Shown here piece by piece: positions 8,861-15,505 of a DNA stretch of 40,587 nucleotides. The stretch's first letter is position 1; each line of letters opens with the position of its first letter. Under the pieces are notes generated by a model. It searched no databases, had not been told where the DNA came from, and saw nothing but the letters and a program-made list of their open reading frames with translations. The DNA comes from Verrucomicrobiia bacterium (GTDB lineage Bacteria; Verrucomicrobiota; Verrucomicrobiia; Verrucomicrobiales; DEV007): contig JAGROY010000117.1 of assembly GCA_020439995.1 (NCBI GenBank), positions 1 through 40,587 of the forward strand. The letters are read 5' to 3'. The position numbers and the translations under genes are program-made.

Positions 8861-9229
8861 TCACGACCAAGCCTCATCCAAGTTGGTCTGGCCTTCGTGA
8901 GTGGCGTTGATATCGACACCAGCTGTGATGCAAAAATCAATCATCCGAAGGTTCCAGTTCCAACACGCAGCGCCAAAAGCATCTCCCCGAAACCTAGATC
9001 TCCGATCAATGCACGCTCCGGCGGCCAGCAACATCTCAGCGATCTCAAGCCTGTCATACTTAACCGCCGTGTAGATGAGTTCGCAATCGTATCGATCCGT
9101 GAGGTTTGGTGAGCCTCCTTCTGTAAGATAGCTCGACACGGTTGCTGTGTCTCCATCCACGATAGTTTGATGAATCGGGCTTTCACTTTCAACTCTCGGA
9201 TTCATCGGTCGAAGATCAGAGTCGCTCAT
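8861..9229 (-). CDS. small ankyrin-repeat protein
   Basis: A 122-residue cytoplasmic-looking protein without a signal peptide. Ankyrin-type repeats are readable from about residue 18: IHQTIVDGDTATVSSYLTEG, then IYTAVKYDRLEIAEMLLAAG (the best repeat, with the typical A-x2-x4-EIAEMLLAAGA pattern), then a more divergent copy around NLRMIDFCITAGVDINATHE. Ankyrin repeats are protein-binding scaffolds, and the partner is unknown. It is the last gene of a tight minus-strand run; its start overlaps the end of the upstream membrane-protein gene by 14 bases, implying translational coupling. Small ankyrin proteins sometimes act as immunity or regulatory partners, but nothing here proves that. Confidence 0.75.
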   Translation of the reverse strand: MSDSDLRPMNPRVESESPIHQTIVDGDTATVSSYLTEGGSPNLTDRYDCELIYTAVKYDRLEIAEMLLAAGACIDRRSRFRGDAFGAACWNWNLRMIDFCITAGVDINATHEGQTNLDEAWS

Positions 9230-9611
9230 TTTCTGATTCTTGTTTTTTTGTTGAGGGGTGCTTCAACCATGTCCATGCCAGCAGGACGACGGATGGCCCC
9301 ACTAGAAATAGAATCACGTTCATCGGGTAAGCAAGAAACGACGTTGGCCCAACAAAATCCAACCAAGGGGAGTCAGCATCGACTCTCTGGAATACGACAG
9401 TCGGAATTGGCCAGCCGTGAAAACGTGTATTCGGATCCATAAAATAGACGTAGTGAAACGTCGTGAATGCGGCAATGCATCCTGCTGCGACAACCAGTGA
9501 TAAATAGATGATTCCCAGCCACTTCGATACACGCCCGCTAGCGACCTTACCAATCGCAATTATCACAGCAACGAAGCCTGCCAGAAATGCTATGATAATG
9601 TAAGTTGCCAT
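9216..9611 (-). CDS. small polytopic membrane protein, unrecognised
   Basis: A 131-residue protein with about three hydrophobic segments: an N-terminal helix (YIIIAFLAGFVAVIIAIG), a second (LGIIYLSLVVAAGCIAAFTT) and a third (MNVILFLVGPSVVLLAWTWL). A polar loop of about 45 residues lies between the last two, and the tail is charged. No family is recognised. The ATG at 9611 lies inside the end of the upstream gene (22-base overlap), and its own end overlaps the ankyrin gene by 14 bases, so the three were probably co-translated. The topology suggests an inner-membrane protein; no catalytic motif is visible. Confidence 0.65.
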   Translation of the reverse strand: MATYIIIAFLAGFVAVIIAIGKVASGRVSKWLGIIYLSLVVAAGCIAAFTTFHYVYFMDPNTRFHGWPIPTVVFQRVDADSPWLDFVGPTSFLAYPMNVILFLVGPSVVLLAWTWLKHPSTKKQESENERL

Positions 9612-9898
9612 GTCACTAGAAGAGGATTCTGATCAAGTTCGGCTTCGAGAAGCGATCGAATTAATGTTTCATCCATTTTCGAGTCGAATTTCCAAGTGGG
9701 TACATCGATGGGACGTTTATCTGAAGCTCGCTCGCATTGCTGAACGAACTTCAATCCCCTCGAATCGATGAGGTAGTCACCGGGGCCGCTCCAGAACCAC
9801 TGATCAACGTCATCAGTCCAATCATCGAGCGATCGCAGCAACACAACGCTATCGTCCTCATGGACGTGCAGCGCCGGGAAAATTGGATGGATCGTCAC
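9590..9898 (-). CDS. hypothetical protein, acidic, Trp-rich
   Basis: A 102-residue, acidic, soluble-looking protein with no signal peptide or membrane helix. The N-terminal half (VLLRSLDDWTDDVDQWFWSG, then DYLIDSRGLKF) is rich in Trp and Asp and reads like a small alpha/beta domain. No family is recognised. The GTG at 9898 is the only reasonable start, because an in-frame stop lies a few codons upstream. It begins 12 bases after the preceding minus-strand gene stops and overlaps the next one by 22 bases, which supports a real co-transcribed gene. Confidence 0.55.
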   Translation of the reverse strand: MTIHPIFPALHVHEDDSVVLLRSLDDWTDDVDQWFWSGPGDYLIDSRGLKFVQQCERASDKRPIDVPTWKFDSKMDETLIRSLLEAELDQNPLLVTWQLTLS

Positions 9899-9910
9899 TA
9901 TCTCGCAGAT

Positions 9911-10123
9911 CTATTCTTTGTCAGCCCCTTCTTGGCGTGTCATTCCTGACCGAGCGACCGGATGAATGGAAACAATGATGCTTGAACTACCTTCGTTCGT
10001 CAACTTCGTTATGGGTCGGGAATTGATCATCGCCGTCCTCAACACGGATTCCGACACGCCGCCATCCGCCCACTCTGAACCGGCAGCAGCCAAAGGAATC
10101 TCGAAGATTTTCATTTCGATCAT
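9911..10123 (-). CDS. small hypothetical protein (70 aa)
   Basis: A 70-residue reading frame with no recognised domain; it is mostly polar with a short hydrophobic patch (SSSIIVSIHPVA). Support comes from context. Its ATG (10121-10123) directly abuts a TGA (10124-10126) that ends the most protein-like continuation of the upstream gene, and its own stop is 12 bases before the next gene in the run. The overlapping longer frame on the same strand has an Arg- and Asp-rich composition here and looks like out-of-frame sequence. Moderate confidence only. Confidence 0.45.
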   Translation of the reverse strand: MIEMKIFEIPLAAAGSEWADGGVSESVLRTAMINSRPITKLTNEGSSSIIVSIHPVARSGMTRQEGADKE

Positions 10124-10631
10124 TCAAGATTGAAAGCGAATTGTGGGAATCCCGGGGACTGCTAACGCCCTTACAACTCCTGTCACGACGATTATCAGTC
10201 TGCCAAAGTCGGTTCCTCTGGTAGCGTTGGTATCGGCGAAGTGCCTCGTAAAGGTGAATCAGATTCTCACTCGAGGTAGTGCCCAGCACAGCATCCAGTG
10301 TCTCCGACGACAATCCAAGACGGAAAAGACCTTTCGGTCTGCCGTGTCCGTACAAAAGCGGCTCGCCAATAAGGTTCTTTCCCGTGCCTTGGTAGCTGAC
10401 CCAACGATGGGATATATTCCCGCCTGTCTGCAAGAGGTGGCTCTCAATACGAGATGCCTCATACTTTTCCGACGTCTTAATTCCAAACGGCCACTCAGTC
10501 CATGATCGTCTTGATGCTGTGTGCTCGCAGAATTTGGCGCGGTCAGTTCTGACGGCGACACCTAGAAGCGCGGCCACTCCCACAGCTACGCCCAGAAGGA
10601 CGCAAACAATCCAAGTGACGGCACGTCTCAT
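10124..10631 (-). pseudogene. membrane-anchored hypothetical protein, apparently frameshifted
   Basis: The frame beginning at 10631 encodes an N-terminal membrane helix (VTWIVCVLLGVAVGVAALLG) and then a soluble region with the stretches FCEHTASRRSWTEWPFG and HRWVSYQGTGKNLIG, which read like a PVC-associated protein of unknown function. As read literally it runs to 9987 (214 residues), but after about residue 130 the composition turns into Arg/Asp/Ser-rich low-quality sequence. Shifting by one base between about 10200 and 10258 gives instead a second hydrophobic segment (RLIIVVTGVVRALAVPGIPT) ending at a TGA at 10124-10126, immediately before the next ATG. I infer either a genuine frameshift or a sequencing error; the intact product would be near 170 residues with two membrane segments. 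If the literal frame is right, the gene is 9987-10631. Confidence 0.5.
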
Positions 10632-10796
10632 TTCTTTGGCGTCAAAGGTCTGGCACAGCCTACCGGGGGCGCTCCTTCGACAGCAGGTTAAGGGTTATAG
10701 TTGCGGAAGTCATTTCGACTCGGAGCGGGTAGGCGGTTGTCCAGCACCGTCTTCGCTGTTTGCTTTTGTTTGAGCGCTTTGGAAGGCCTCCATCTC

Positions 10797-11237
10797 CTAC
10801 CGATCAGCTTTGATTGCGGCTTGGCAATCTCCCTCCAGATCGCTGAAGAGTTGCTGAAGAACCTGATCTAGCTGTGGGAGCAACGAATCGAGATCAGTGA
10901 TAGAGATAGTGATAGGTTCGATCTCCCTCAGGTCCATCGGGCCATACTTGCCCTGAAATCCGGCATCAGCGCTCAGTTCGCAGGATTTGGAGGAGTGCGT
11001 CAGTTCTATCTCAAGATGCCACCGATCCTCGGTTTCTCGCATCGCTGCAATCTCTGTCTCCCACGACGTCCCTGTGTCGTTCGTGCCGTGGATAGTGTAA
11101 TCGCCGAAGTGTGAGAACGAATACGTTGCTTTGGTTTCGGGGAGTTTCGAGATTTGCTTTCTTGCCGCTAGAAATGCGTCGTGAACACGAGTCAACGCCG
11201 CAAATACGACTTTGAAGTGCTCATACGCAGTATCCAT
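10797..11237 (-). CDS. hypothetical protein, 146 aa
   Basis: A soluble-looking protein of 146 residues without a signal peptide or membrane helix. The first third is predicted helical (HFKVVFAALTRVHDAFLAAR), the middle has alternating beta-like segments (ATYSFSHFGDYTIHG, HLEIELTHSSKSCELS), and the C-terminus is again helical (LLPQLDQVLQQLFSDLE). No family is recognised. The ATG at 11237 is preceded by GAAGAAA, a weak ribosome site. It is the first gene of the minus-strand small-gene run, separated by 165 gene-free bases from the frameshifted membrane gene, so it may or may not share its transcript. Confidence 0.6.
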   Translation of the reverse strand: MDTAYEHFKVVFAALTRVHDAFLAARKQISKLPETKATYSFSHFGDYTIHGTNDTGTSWETEIAAMRETEDRWHLEIELTHSSKSCELSADAGFQGKYGPMDLREIEPITISITDLDSLLPQLDQVLQQLFSDLEGDCQAAIKADR

Positions 11238-11658
11238 TTTCTTCAGCGTCCGAGTGATGTCATCCCCGACCGGGAGCGAGGATGGCTTGAAATGATGATG
11301 GGTTATTGTGCGGACTGAAAGTCCTGTTGCGGCAAAAGCCGCCGCCGCGTGGCGGTCTCATGCCGCTCTCAAACGCGCTCAGGTAACGCAACCTCCATCC
11401 TGCCTCCCGCCAATCACCAACGCGATTCTCCACTCTCCAACCGCATTTGCCAGTCCGCGAAAGCTGACCGTCTAAAGACGGTGGGTTTAGACCGGGCAGA
11501 TTGAAACTAAATTCGCCACCTCAACCGCTTCCGATAACCGCTACTTCATCAGGGGCTAAAGTGCCGATCTGTTACATCGATGGTAGCGTGTGTTAAACTT
11601 TTGTGTTAAACTCCGTTTAGAGGAATTCCGGAATTGTCGTAACCTATTAATAACCAGA
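11238..11658. other. gene-free stretch with structured DNA or relic element
   Basis: No credible reading frame lies in these 421 bases. Inside are perfect short hairpins: GGACT-gaa-AGTCC (11312-11324), GCGGC-aaaa-GCCGC (11329-11342), CCGCC-gcgt-GGCGG (11342-11355) and ACCGTC-taaa-GACGGT (11467-11482). The last can refold, because GTCTAAA (11470-11476) also pairs with TTTAGAC (11486-11492). Such stacked hairpins with a competing palindrome resemble ends of IS200/IS605-type elements or REP-like repeats, or a structured RNA. Closer to the tRNA there is a 10-base direct repeat, GTGTTAAACT, at 11590-11599 and 11603-11612. The hairpins are seen directly; the identity is inference. Confidence 0.45.
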
Positions 11659-11732
11659 TCGGGATGACAGGATTCGAACCTGCGACCTCCTCGACCCGAA
11701 CGAGGCGCGCTACCAAACTGCGCTACATCCCG
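11659..11732 (-). tRNA. tRNA-Pro(CGG)
   Basis: On the minus strand the 74 bases fold as a standard tRNA. Acceptor arms CGGGATG and CATCCCG pair over seven positions, the D arm contains AGCGCAGTTTGGTAGCGC, the anticodon stem is CCTCG/CGAGG around loop TTCGGGT, and the T arm holds GGTTCGAATCC. The anticodon is CGG, which reads the proline codon CCG. The discriminator is A, and CCA is not encoded (TCT follows). The 3' end faces the structured gene-free stretch. The eda gene ends about 97 bases upstream on the same strand. Confidence 0.95.
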
Positions 11733-11828
11733 ATACCTTTCAGAGCTTCCAGTTCGATTGCCCAACTTGCAAGCCAAAAACAAAAGATGGCCATCATTCG
11801 ATATCTCGGAGCAGCGGGGCTTTGGTCT

Positions 11829-12485
11829 TCATTGGCTGCGAATGGTGTCGCGAATGGCGATGGCGGCACGAGCACGGTCGGTGATCGCCTGCCAGTTGCC
11901 GTCGTTGATCAAATTGCGCGGGGCGAGCCAGGAGCCGCCGACGGCGGAAATGAGGGGATTTTTCAAATACTCGTCGCAATTTGCCTCGCTGACCCCCCCC
12001 AGTGGCACGTAGCGAAGCCCGAGATGCTGGTAGGGGGCGGCAATGCTTTCGAGATACGGAAGTCCGCCGGACGGCCCCGCTGGGAAAAATTTGAGGAGAG
12101 TGCGGTCATACTCCAGAGCGCGCTCGATATCAGAGGGGGTAGCGACGCCCGGGGCAAATGGCAACCCGGCGGCGATTGCAGCTTCCACCACACGGGGTGT
12201 CATGCCTGGCGAGACGCCGAATGAACCACCAGCGTCGATGACCTGCTGCACTTGGTCCGGTGTAAGGATGGTGCCGATGCCTGCCAGCATGTCCGGCACT
12301 CGCTCGCGGATGACGCGCAAGGCATCAAGAGCAACCGGCGTCCTGAGGGTCAATTCCATGGCGTCGACGCCCCCTTGCAAGAGAGCGCTGGCCAGAGGTT
12401 CAGCGCTGTCCACGGAGTCAATCACCAGCACGGCGATGACGGCACTTTTCCGCAGAGATTCGAAAATGGCGGGTTCCTGTGACAT
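11829..12485 (-). CDS. eda: 2-dehydro-3-deoxy-phosphogluconate (KDPG/KHG) aldolase
   Basis: Class I aldolase that splits KDPG into pyruvate and glyceraldehyde 3-phosphate in the Entner-Doudoroff pathway; related enzymes cleave 4-hydroxy-2-oxoglutarate. With the ATG at 12485 the protein has 218 residues, the family size. E44 (MELTLRT) and the Schiff-base lysine K132 (LLKFFPA) fall where the E. coli enzyme has E45 and K133, and GGSFGVSPG and PFAPGVATPSDIE are family motifs. The frame is open to 12650, but that extension overlaps rsmI and has no family similarity, so I reject it. It is the last gene of the BamD-like/lptE/rsmI/eda series, 37 bases after rsmI. Confidence 0.93.
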   Translation of the reverse strand: MSQEPAIFESLRKSAVIAVLVIDSVDSAEPLASALLQGGVDAMELTLRTPVALDALRVIRERVPDMLAGIGTILTPDQVQQVIDAGGSFGVSPGMTPRVVEAAIAAGLPFAPGVATPSDIERALEYDRTLLKFFPAGPSGGLPYLESIAAPYQHLGLRYVPLGGVSEANCDEYLKNPLISAVGGSWLAPRNLINDGNWQAITDRARAAIAIRDTIRSQ

Positions 12486-12522
12486 GTCGTTTGTGGATTG
12501 CGGATGGATCGTAGGACAAGAA

Positions 12523-13317
12523 TCAGCGGTGGGCTGGCTGGTGAGGATCGATGGATACTCGCTCATCTGTGGGAAGACGAAGCATCCATTTTGGCAGCCG
12601 TGCACCTGAGATAACGAGAGTGATTTCGCCTTTGGGCAGTTTCGCAGCATAGTGCGCGGCGACGTCAGCTGCCGCGCCGCGCCGGAATTCTTCGAACTTC
12701 TTCGTCAATTCTCTCGCTACGCAGATGAGCCGCGCGGGCGACGAATCGACAATCATATTGAGACTGTCGACGATGCGGTAAGGACTGTCGAAAAAGAGGG
12801 TGGTATGCTCGCGCTCCAGTGCCGCATCGATGGCTGTGCGCCGCTGGCCTTTCTTCGTCGGCAGAAAGCCGAGGAAGGTGAAGGCATCGGCTGGAAATCC
12901 GCTGCCAATGAGGGCATTGATCACGGATGACGGGCCGGGGATCACGGTAAGCGCGATGTCCTGCGCGTGGCAGGCATGGATGAGGCGGGCACCGGGATCA
13001 GAGACGCCCGGCATTCCCGCATCGGAGACGACTGCAACTCGCTGCCCGGCGCTCAAGCGTTCAATCAATTGCTCAGTGCGCTGGGCTTCGTTGTGCTGGT
13101 GAAAGCTGACGAGCGGCACCGAGATCCCATAGTGATCGAGCAGGCGGCGCGAGTGGCGTGTGTCTTCGCACGCAATGACATCGGCGGTGGCCAGCTCGGT
13201 GAGCGCTCGCTGTGAAACGTCCGCCAAGTTGCCGATAGGAGTGGCCACGACAACGAGCATGCCTGAAGCAGACGATGCCTCACCTGGGGATGTACCGGTT
13301 TGCACGATGCGCGGCAA
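12523..13317 (-). CDS. rsmI: 16S rRNA (cytidine(1402)-2'-O)-methyltransferase
   Basis: Ribosomal RNA methyltransferase that 2'-O-methylates C1402 in the decoding centre using SAM. The family signature VVATPIGNLADVS lies near residues 23-35 and ACEDTRHSRRLL near 49-60. SDAGMPGVSDPG is at about 98-109, and the tetrapyrrole-methylase-like TVIPGPSSVINALIGSGF follows. The first codon is uncertain: the longest frame begins with TTG at 13317, preceded by GAGAGG on the minus strand, whereas an ATG at 13260 (MLVVVATPIGNL) would give a more typical N-terminus. It lies 14 bases downstream of lptE, suggesting co-transcription. Confidence 0.93.
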   Translation of the reverse strand: MPRIVQTGTSPGEASSASGMLVVVATPIGNLADVSQRALTELATADVIACEDTRHSRRLLDHYGISVPLVSFHQHNEAQRTEQLIERLSAGQRVAVVSDAGMPGVSDPGARLIHACHAQDIALTVIPGPSSVINALIGSGFPADAFTFLGFLPTKKGQRRTAIDAALEREHTTLFFDSPYRIVDSLNMIVDSSPARLICVARELTKKFEEFRRGAAADVAAHYAAKLPKGEITLVISGARLPKWMLRLPTDERVSIDPHQPAHR

Positions 13318-13331
13318 TGGCCTCTCAGCGC

Positions 13332-13862
13332 TTACCAGCCTTCGCAGACTCTTGCGACAAGCTTCTCCGCGAGGTCGCGGGTTGCATCTTCGATGCCCTG
13401 GCGTTCGGAGAGCTGGAAGTTACGGTCGAGGAAAATATTGGTATCGCCCTGCACGGTGCCTTCTGCAAGGATCAAGCCGGTGCCCGGTTCCTCCACCACA
13501 TAGTCGACAAAAATGCGCAGCAACACCTCACGTGAGCGCAAGGTGTTGAATTTGGCGGAACGAAGCTGCCGGCGCTCCATTTGGCGAATGGTTCCTTTCA
13601 GCACAGCGTCTGCACCTTCCTCGGAAGTGATTCGGTAGGTGCCATCCCTCTGAAGCTGTTTCACCACCATATTGGTGATAAGGACGGACGATCTGGGCTC
13701 AAGCGTGAGGTTCTTGAACACAGGGACGGCCAGCGTTTCCACACTTACCATTTGGGCTGGCTTCGCTGAGCCCGTCCGATAACCGGCACAACCGGTAAAC
13801 AGCAAGGCACAAACACTGAGGAGGAGGACGGAAGACGCCCTGCAGAATCCAATAAATCGCAT
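13332..13862 (-). CDS. lptE: LptE-like LPS-assembly lipoprotein
   Basis: Outer-membrane lipoprotein family that plugs LptD and helps insert lipopolysaccharide into the outer membrane. With the ATG at 13862 the product has 176 residues. A signal peptide is followed by a lipobox ending at Cys25 (LLFTGC). The mature part has the family pattern GYRTGSAKP, then VPVFKNLTLEPR and a beta-rich region with VLKGTIRQMERRQL and REVLLRIFVDYVVEE. An alternative TTG start nine codons upstream adds no recognisable sequence. It lies 82 bases after the BamD-like gene and 14 before rsmI, in a cluster consistent with envelope biogenesis. Confidence 0.85.
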   Translation of the reverse strand: MRFIGFCRASSVLLLSVCALLFTGCAGYRTGSAKPAQMVSVETLAVPVFKNLTLEPRSSVLITNMVVKQLQRDGTYRITSEEGADAVLKGTIRQMERRQLRSAKFNTLRSREVLLRIFVDYVVEEPGTGLILAEGTVQGDTNIFLDRNFQLSERQGIEDATRDLAEKLVARVCEGW

Positions 13863-13944
13863 GGGGAAAGTGAGCCGGAAGAGTGGCAATTAATCAAGAA
13901 CGATTATCCGTCATTTTTCAGAGGCGGTCAGAGGACTCTGACAA

Positions 13945-15390
13945 CTACGGGGCTGGATCTGGCTCAGGCTCCGGTTCGGGCGTTTCACCCTCAGCGGGAG
14001 CCACCTCTTTCAGGGCTTTTTCGATCTCTTCCAGAGTTTTAGGCACCGTTTCAGAAGAATCCGTCGCCGGGGCAGCGGGAAGTGTTTCGGCCGTCGGGGT
14101 GTCAACGAGGGGCACATCGATGTCAATGGAATCCAGCAAAGAGCTACTTGGAGGCGGCGGACTGGTAGGCGCTGGAGGCAGAGGCGGCTCTGGGCTGGCA
14201 AAAGTGGGCGGAAGGCTCGTGCGCATTTCTGGCTTTTGAAGAAGTTTATCCAGACCAGGTGCCGGAGGGCCGAGGTAGTCCGGGCGAGTTTTGATCGCCG
14301 GAATCGGCGCAGCAGAGCTTGGGCCTCCGAGCAGGCCAGCGCTGGCGCCGTCGTCACGAGATGGCACGCTGAAGGAATCAAGCCCCCCCGCCTGGGCTGC
14401 GGGTGCCAATGCACCGAGTTCCAGATCATCCACAGAGAGCGCGTTCAATTTGTCCCTTGCTTCAGGTGCAAAGGTTGTGCCGGAGCGGGCGACGTCCATG
14501 TAATAGATCGCAGCCGCCTTGCTGTTGCCGCGTTTTTCGTAGAACTTGGCTATATTCATGGACTTACCAGCTTCCGTTTCATCCAGCGTGGAAAGTGCCT
14601 CCAACGCATCACTGCGCTGCTCCGAATCAGGGAAGCGGGTTACAGCACTCTCAAGGTCTGACCTCGCAGTGCGCACGTTGGAGGAGTCCTTGCTGCGCTC
14701 TACCGTGGCCAGGTTGACGTTTGCCAGGCGGTATGCGGCTTCCGATGAGAGATCACTTCCCGGGTAATCGTCGACCACTTTTTGAAAGGCATCGGTGGCC
14801 TCGGCCACCTTGCTCTGCTCCTGATAAATCTCGCCAATTCGGAACTGGGACTGAGCGGCATAGGGTGTTCGGGGCGCATTTCCGATCACTTTTTGAAACA
14901 TCTCGATCACCTGCGACTTGGGCGTCGTCGTCTTGAGGCCAAGGAAACTGGAAGCTTTGTCGTCCATCGCCGAGCTGGCGATCTTGAATTGACGTTCAAT
15001 TGCTGCCGCAAACTGCGGGCTTTGGCGGTAGGTAGTAATGAACTCCTGATATTCGTCGAAAGCCTTGGTGAGCTTTCCGTCTTTCTCCATCAGTTCCGCC
15101 ACCTTAAACTGCGCCTTACCTGCTGAAGTGGTCAGTGGGTAGTTGATAGCTGCTTTCTTCGCGAGCGAAAGGGCTTTGCCGCTATTACCCGATGCTTCAG
15201 CGCTTTCCGCAGCTGAATAGAGCGCGGCGGCCTGAGCCTCCTGCTTCTGCATTTCCGTGGCGGATGGTGCTTTGTCCAAGTCCTTGGAAAACAGCTTCTT
15301 GAGAAACTGTGCCTGGACGTTTCCGACCGGTATCAGTAACAAACTGGCGCAGAATGTTACTGCCATGAGATGGGCTGGGCCTCGCTTCAT
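13945..15390 (-). CDS. BamD/YfiO-like outer-membrane assembly TPR protein
   Basis: Exported tetratricopeptide-repeat protein related to BamD, the lipoprotein that helps BamA fold outer-membrane proteins. A signal peptide is visible (MAVTFCASLLLIPVGNVQAQ). Repeats of the YfiO type follow, for example SAGKAQFKVAELMEKDGKLT, KAFDEYQEFITTYRQSPQF, AAQSQFRIGEIYQEQSKVAE and AFQKVVDDYPGSDLSSEAAY. At 481 residues it is about twice the length of BamD. The last 130 residues or so are Pro/Ser/Glu-rich and end in a PEPEPEPDPAP tail. No lipobox cysteine sits at the signal-peptide end, so it may not be lipidated. The neighbouring lptE supports an envelope role; it could also be a CpoB/YbgF-like protein. Confidence 0.75.
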   Translation of the reverse strand: MKRGPAHLMAVTFCASLLLIPVGNVQAQFLKKLFSKDLDKAPSATEMQKQEAQAAALYSAAESAEASGNSGKALSLAKKAAINYPLTTSAGKAQFKVAELMEKDGKLTKAFDEYQEFITTYRQSPQFAAAIERQFKIASSAMDDKASSFLGLKTTTPKSQVIEMFQKVIGNAPRTPYAAQSQFRIGEIYQEQSKVAEATDAFQKVVDDYPGSDLSSEAAYRLANVNLATVERSKDSSNVRTARSDLESAVTRFPDSEQRSDALEALSTLDETEAGKSMNIAKFYEKRGNSKAAAIYYMDVARSGTTFAPEARDKLNALSVDDLELGALAPAAQAGGLDSFSVPSRDDGASAGLLGGPSSAAPIPAIKTRPDYLGPPAPGLDKLLQKPEMRTSLPPTFASPEPPLPPAPTSPPPPSSSLLDSIDIDVPLVDTPTAETLPAAPATDSSETVPKTLEEIEKALKEVAPAEGETPEPEPEPDPAP

Positions 15391-15446
15391 ATGATGTGAC
15401 TATAGGAACCTGTTAACTAACCGTCAAGCGGTGTATCCTCCCTCTC

Positions 15447-15463
15447 CGCCCCCAAGTGGGGCG
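15447..15463 (-). terminator. possible hairpin terminator without T-tract
   Basis: CGCCCC-caagt-GGGGCG forms a perfect six-pair hairpin in the 115-base gap between the SUMF1 gene stop and the BamD-like gene start. It lies downstream of the SUMF1 gene on the minus strand. No run of T follows, so intrinsic termination is doubtful. It could instead sit in the BamD-like gene leader. Confidence 0.25.
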
Positions 15464-15505
15464 AATACTGGCACCTTTAGCTCTGAACGTGCTCCGGTAG
15501 GGAGG

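Noticed and set aside
11281..11500. HEARO/IscB omega-RNA
   Set aside because: The position after an ATGA-like sequence and the stacked hairpins were suggestive, but I cannot match the conserved core of that RNA class and no IscB or HNH gene is nearby.
8835..11658. Genomic island integrated into tRNA-Pro
   Set aside because: The small-gene run faces the tRNA 3' end, but I found no second copy of the tRNA 3' sequence at the far side and no integrase gene.
12486..12650. N-terminal extension of the aldolase gene
   Set aside because: The extension overlaps rsmI and has no aldolase similarity; the ATG at 12485 gives the normal length and places E44 and K132 where the family expects them.
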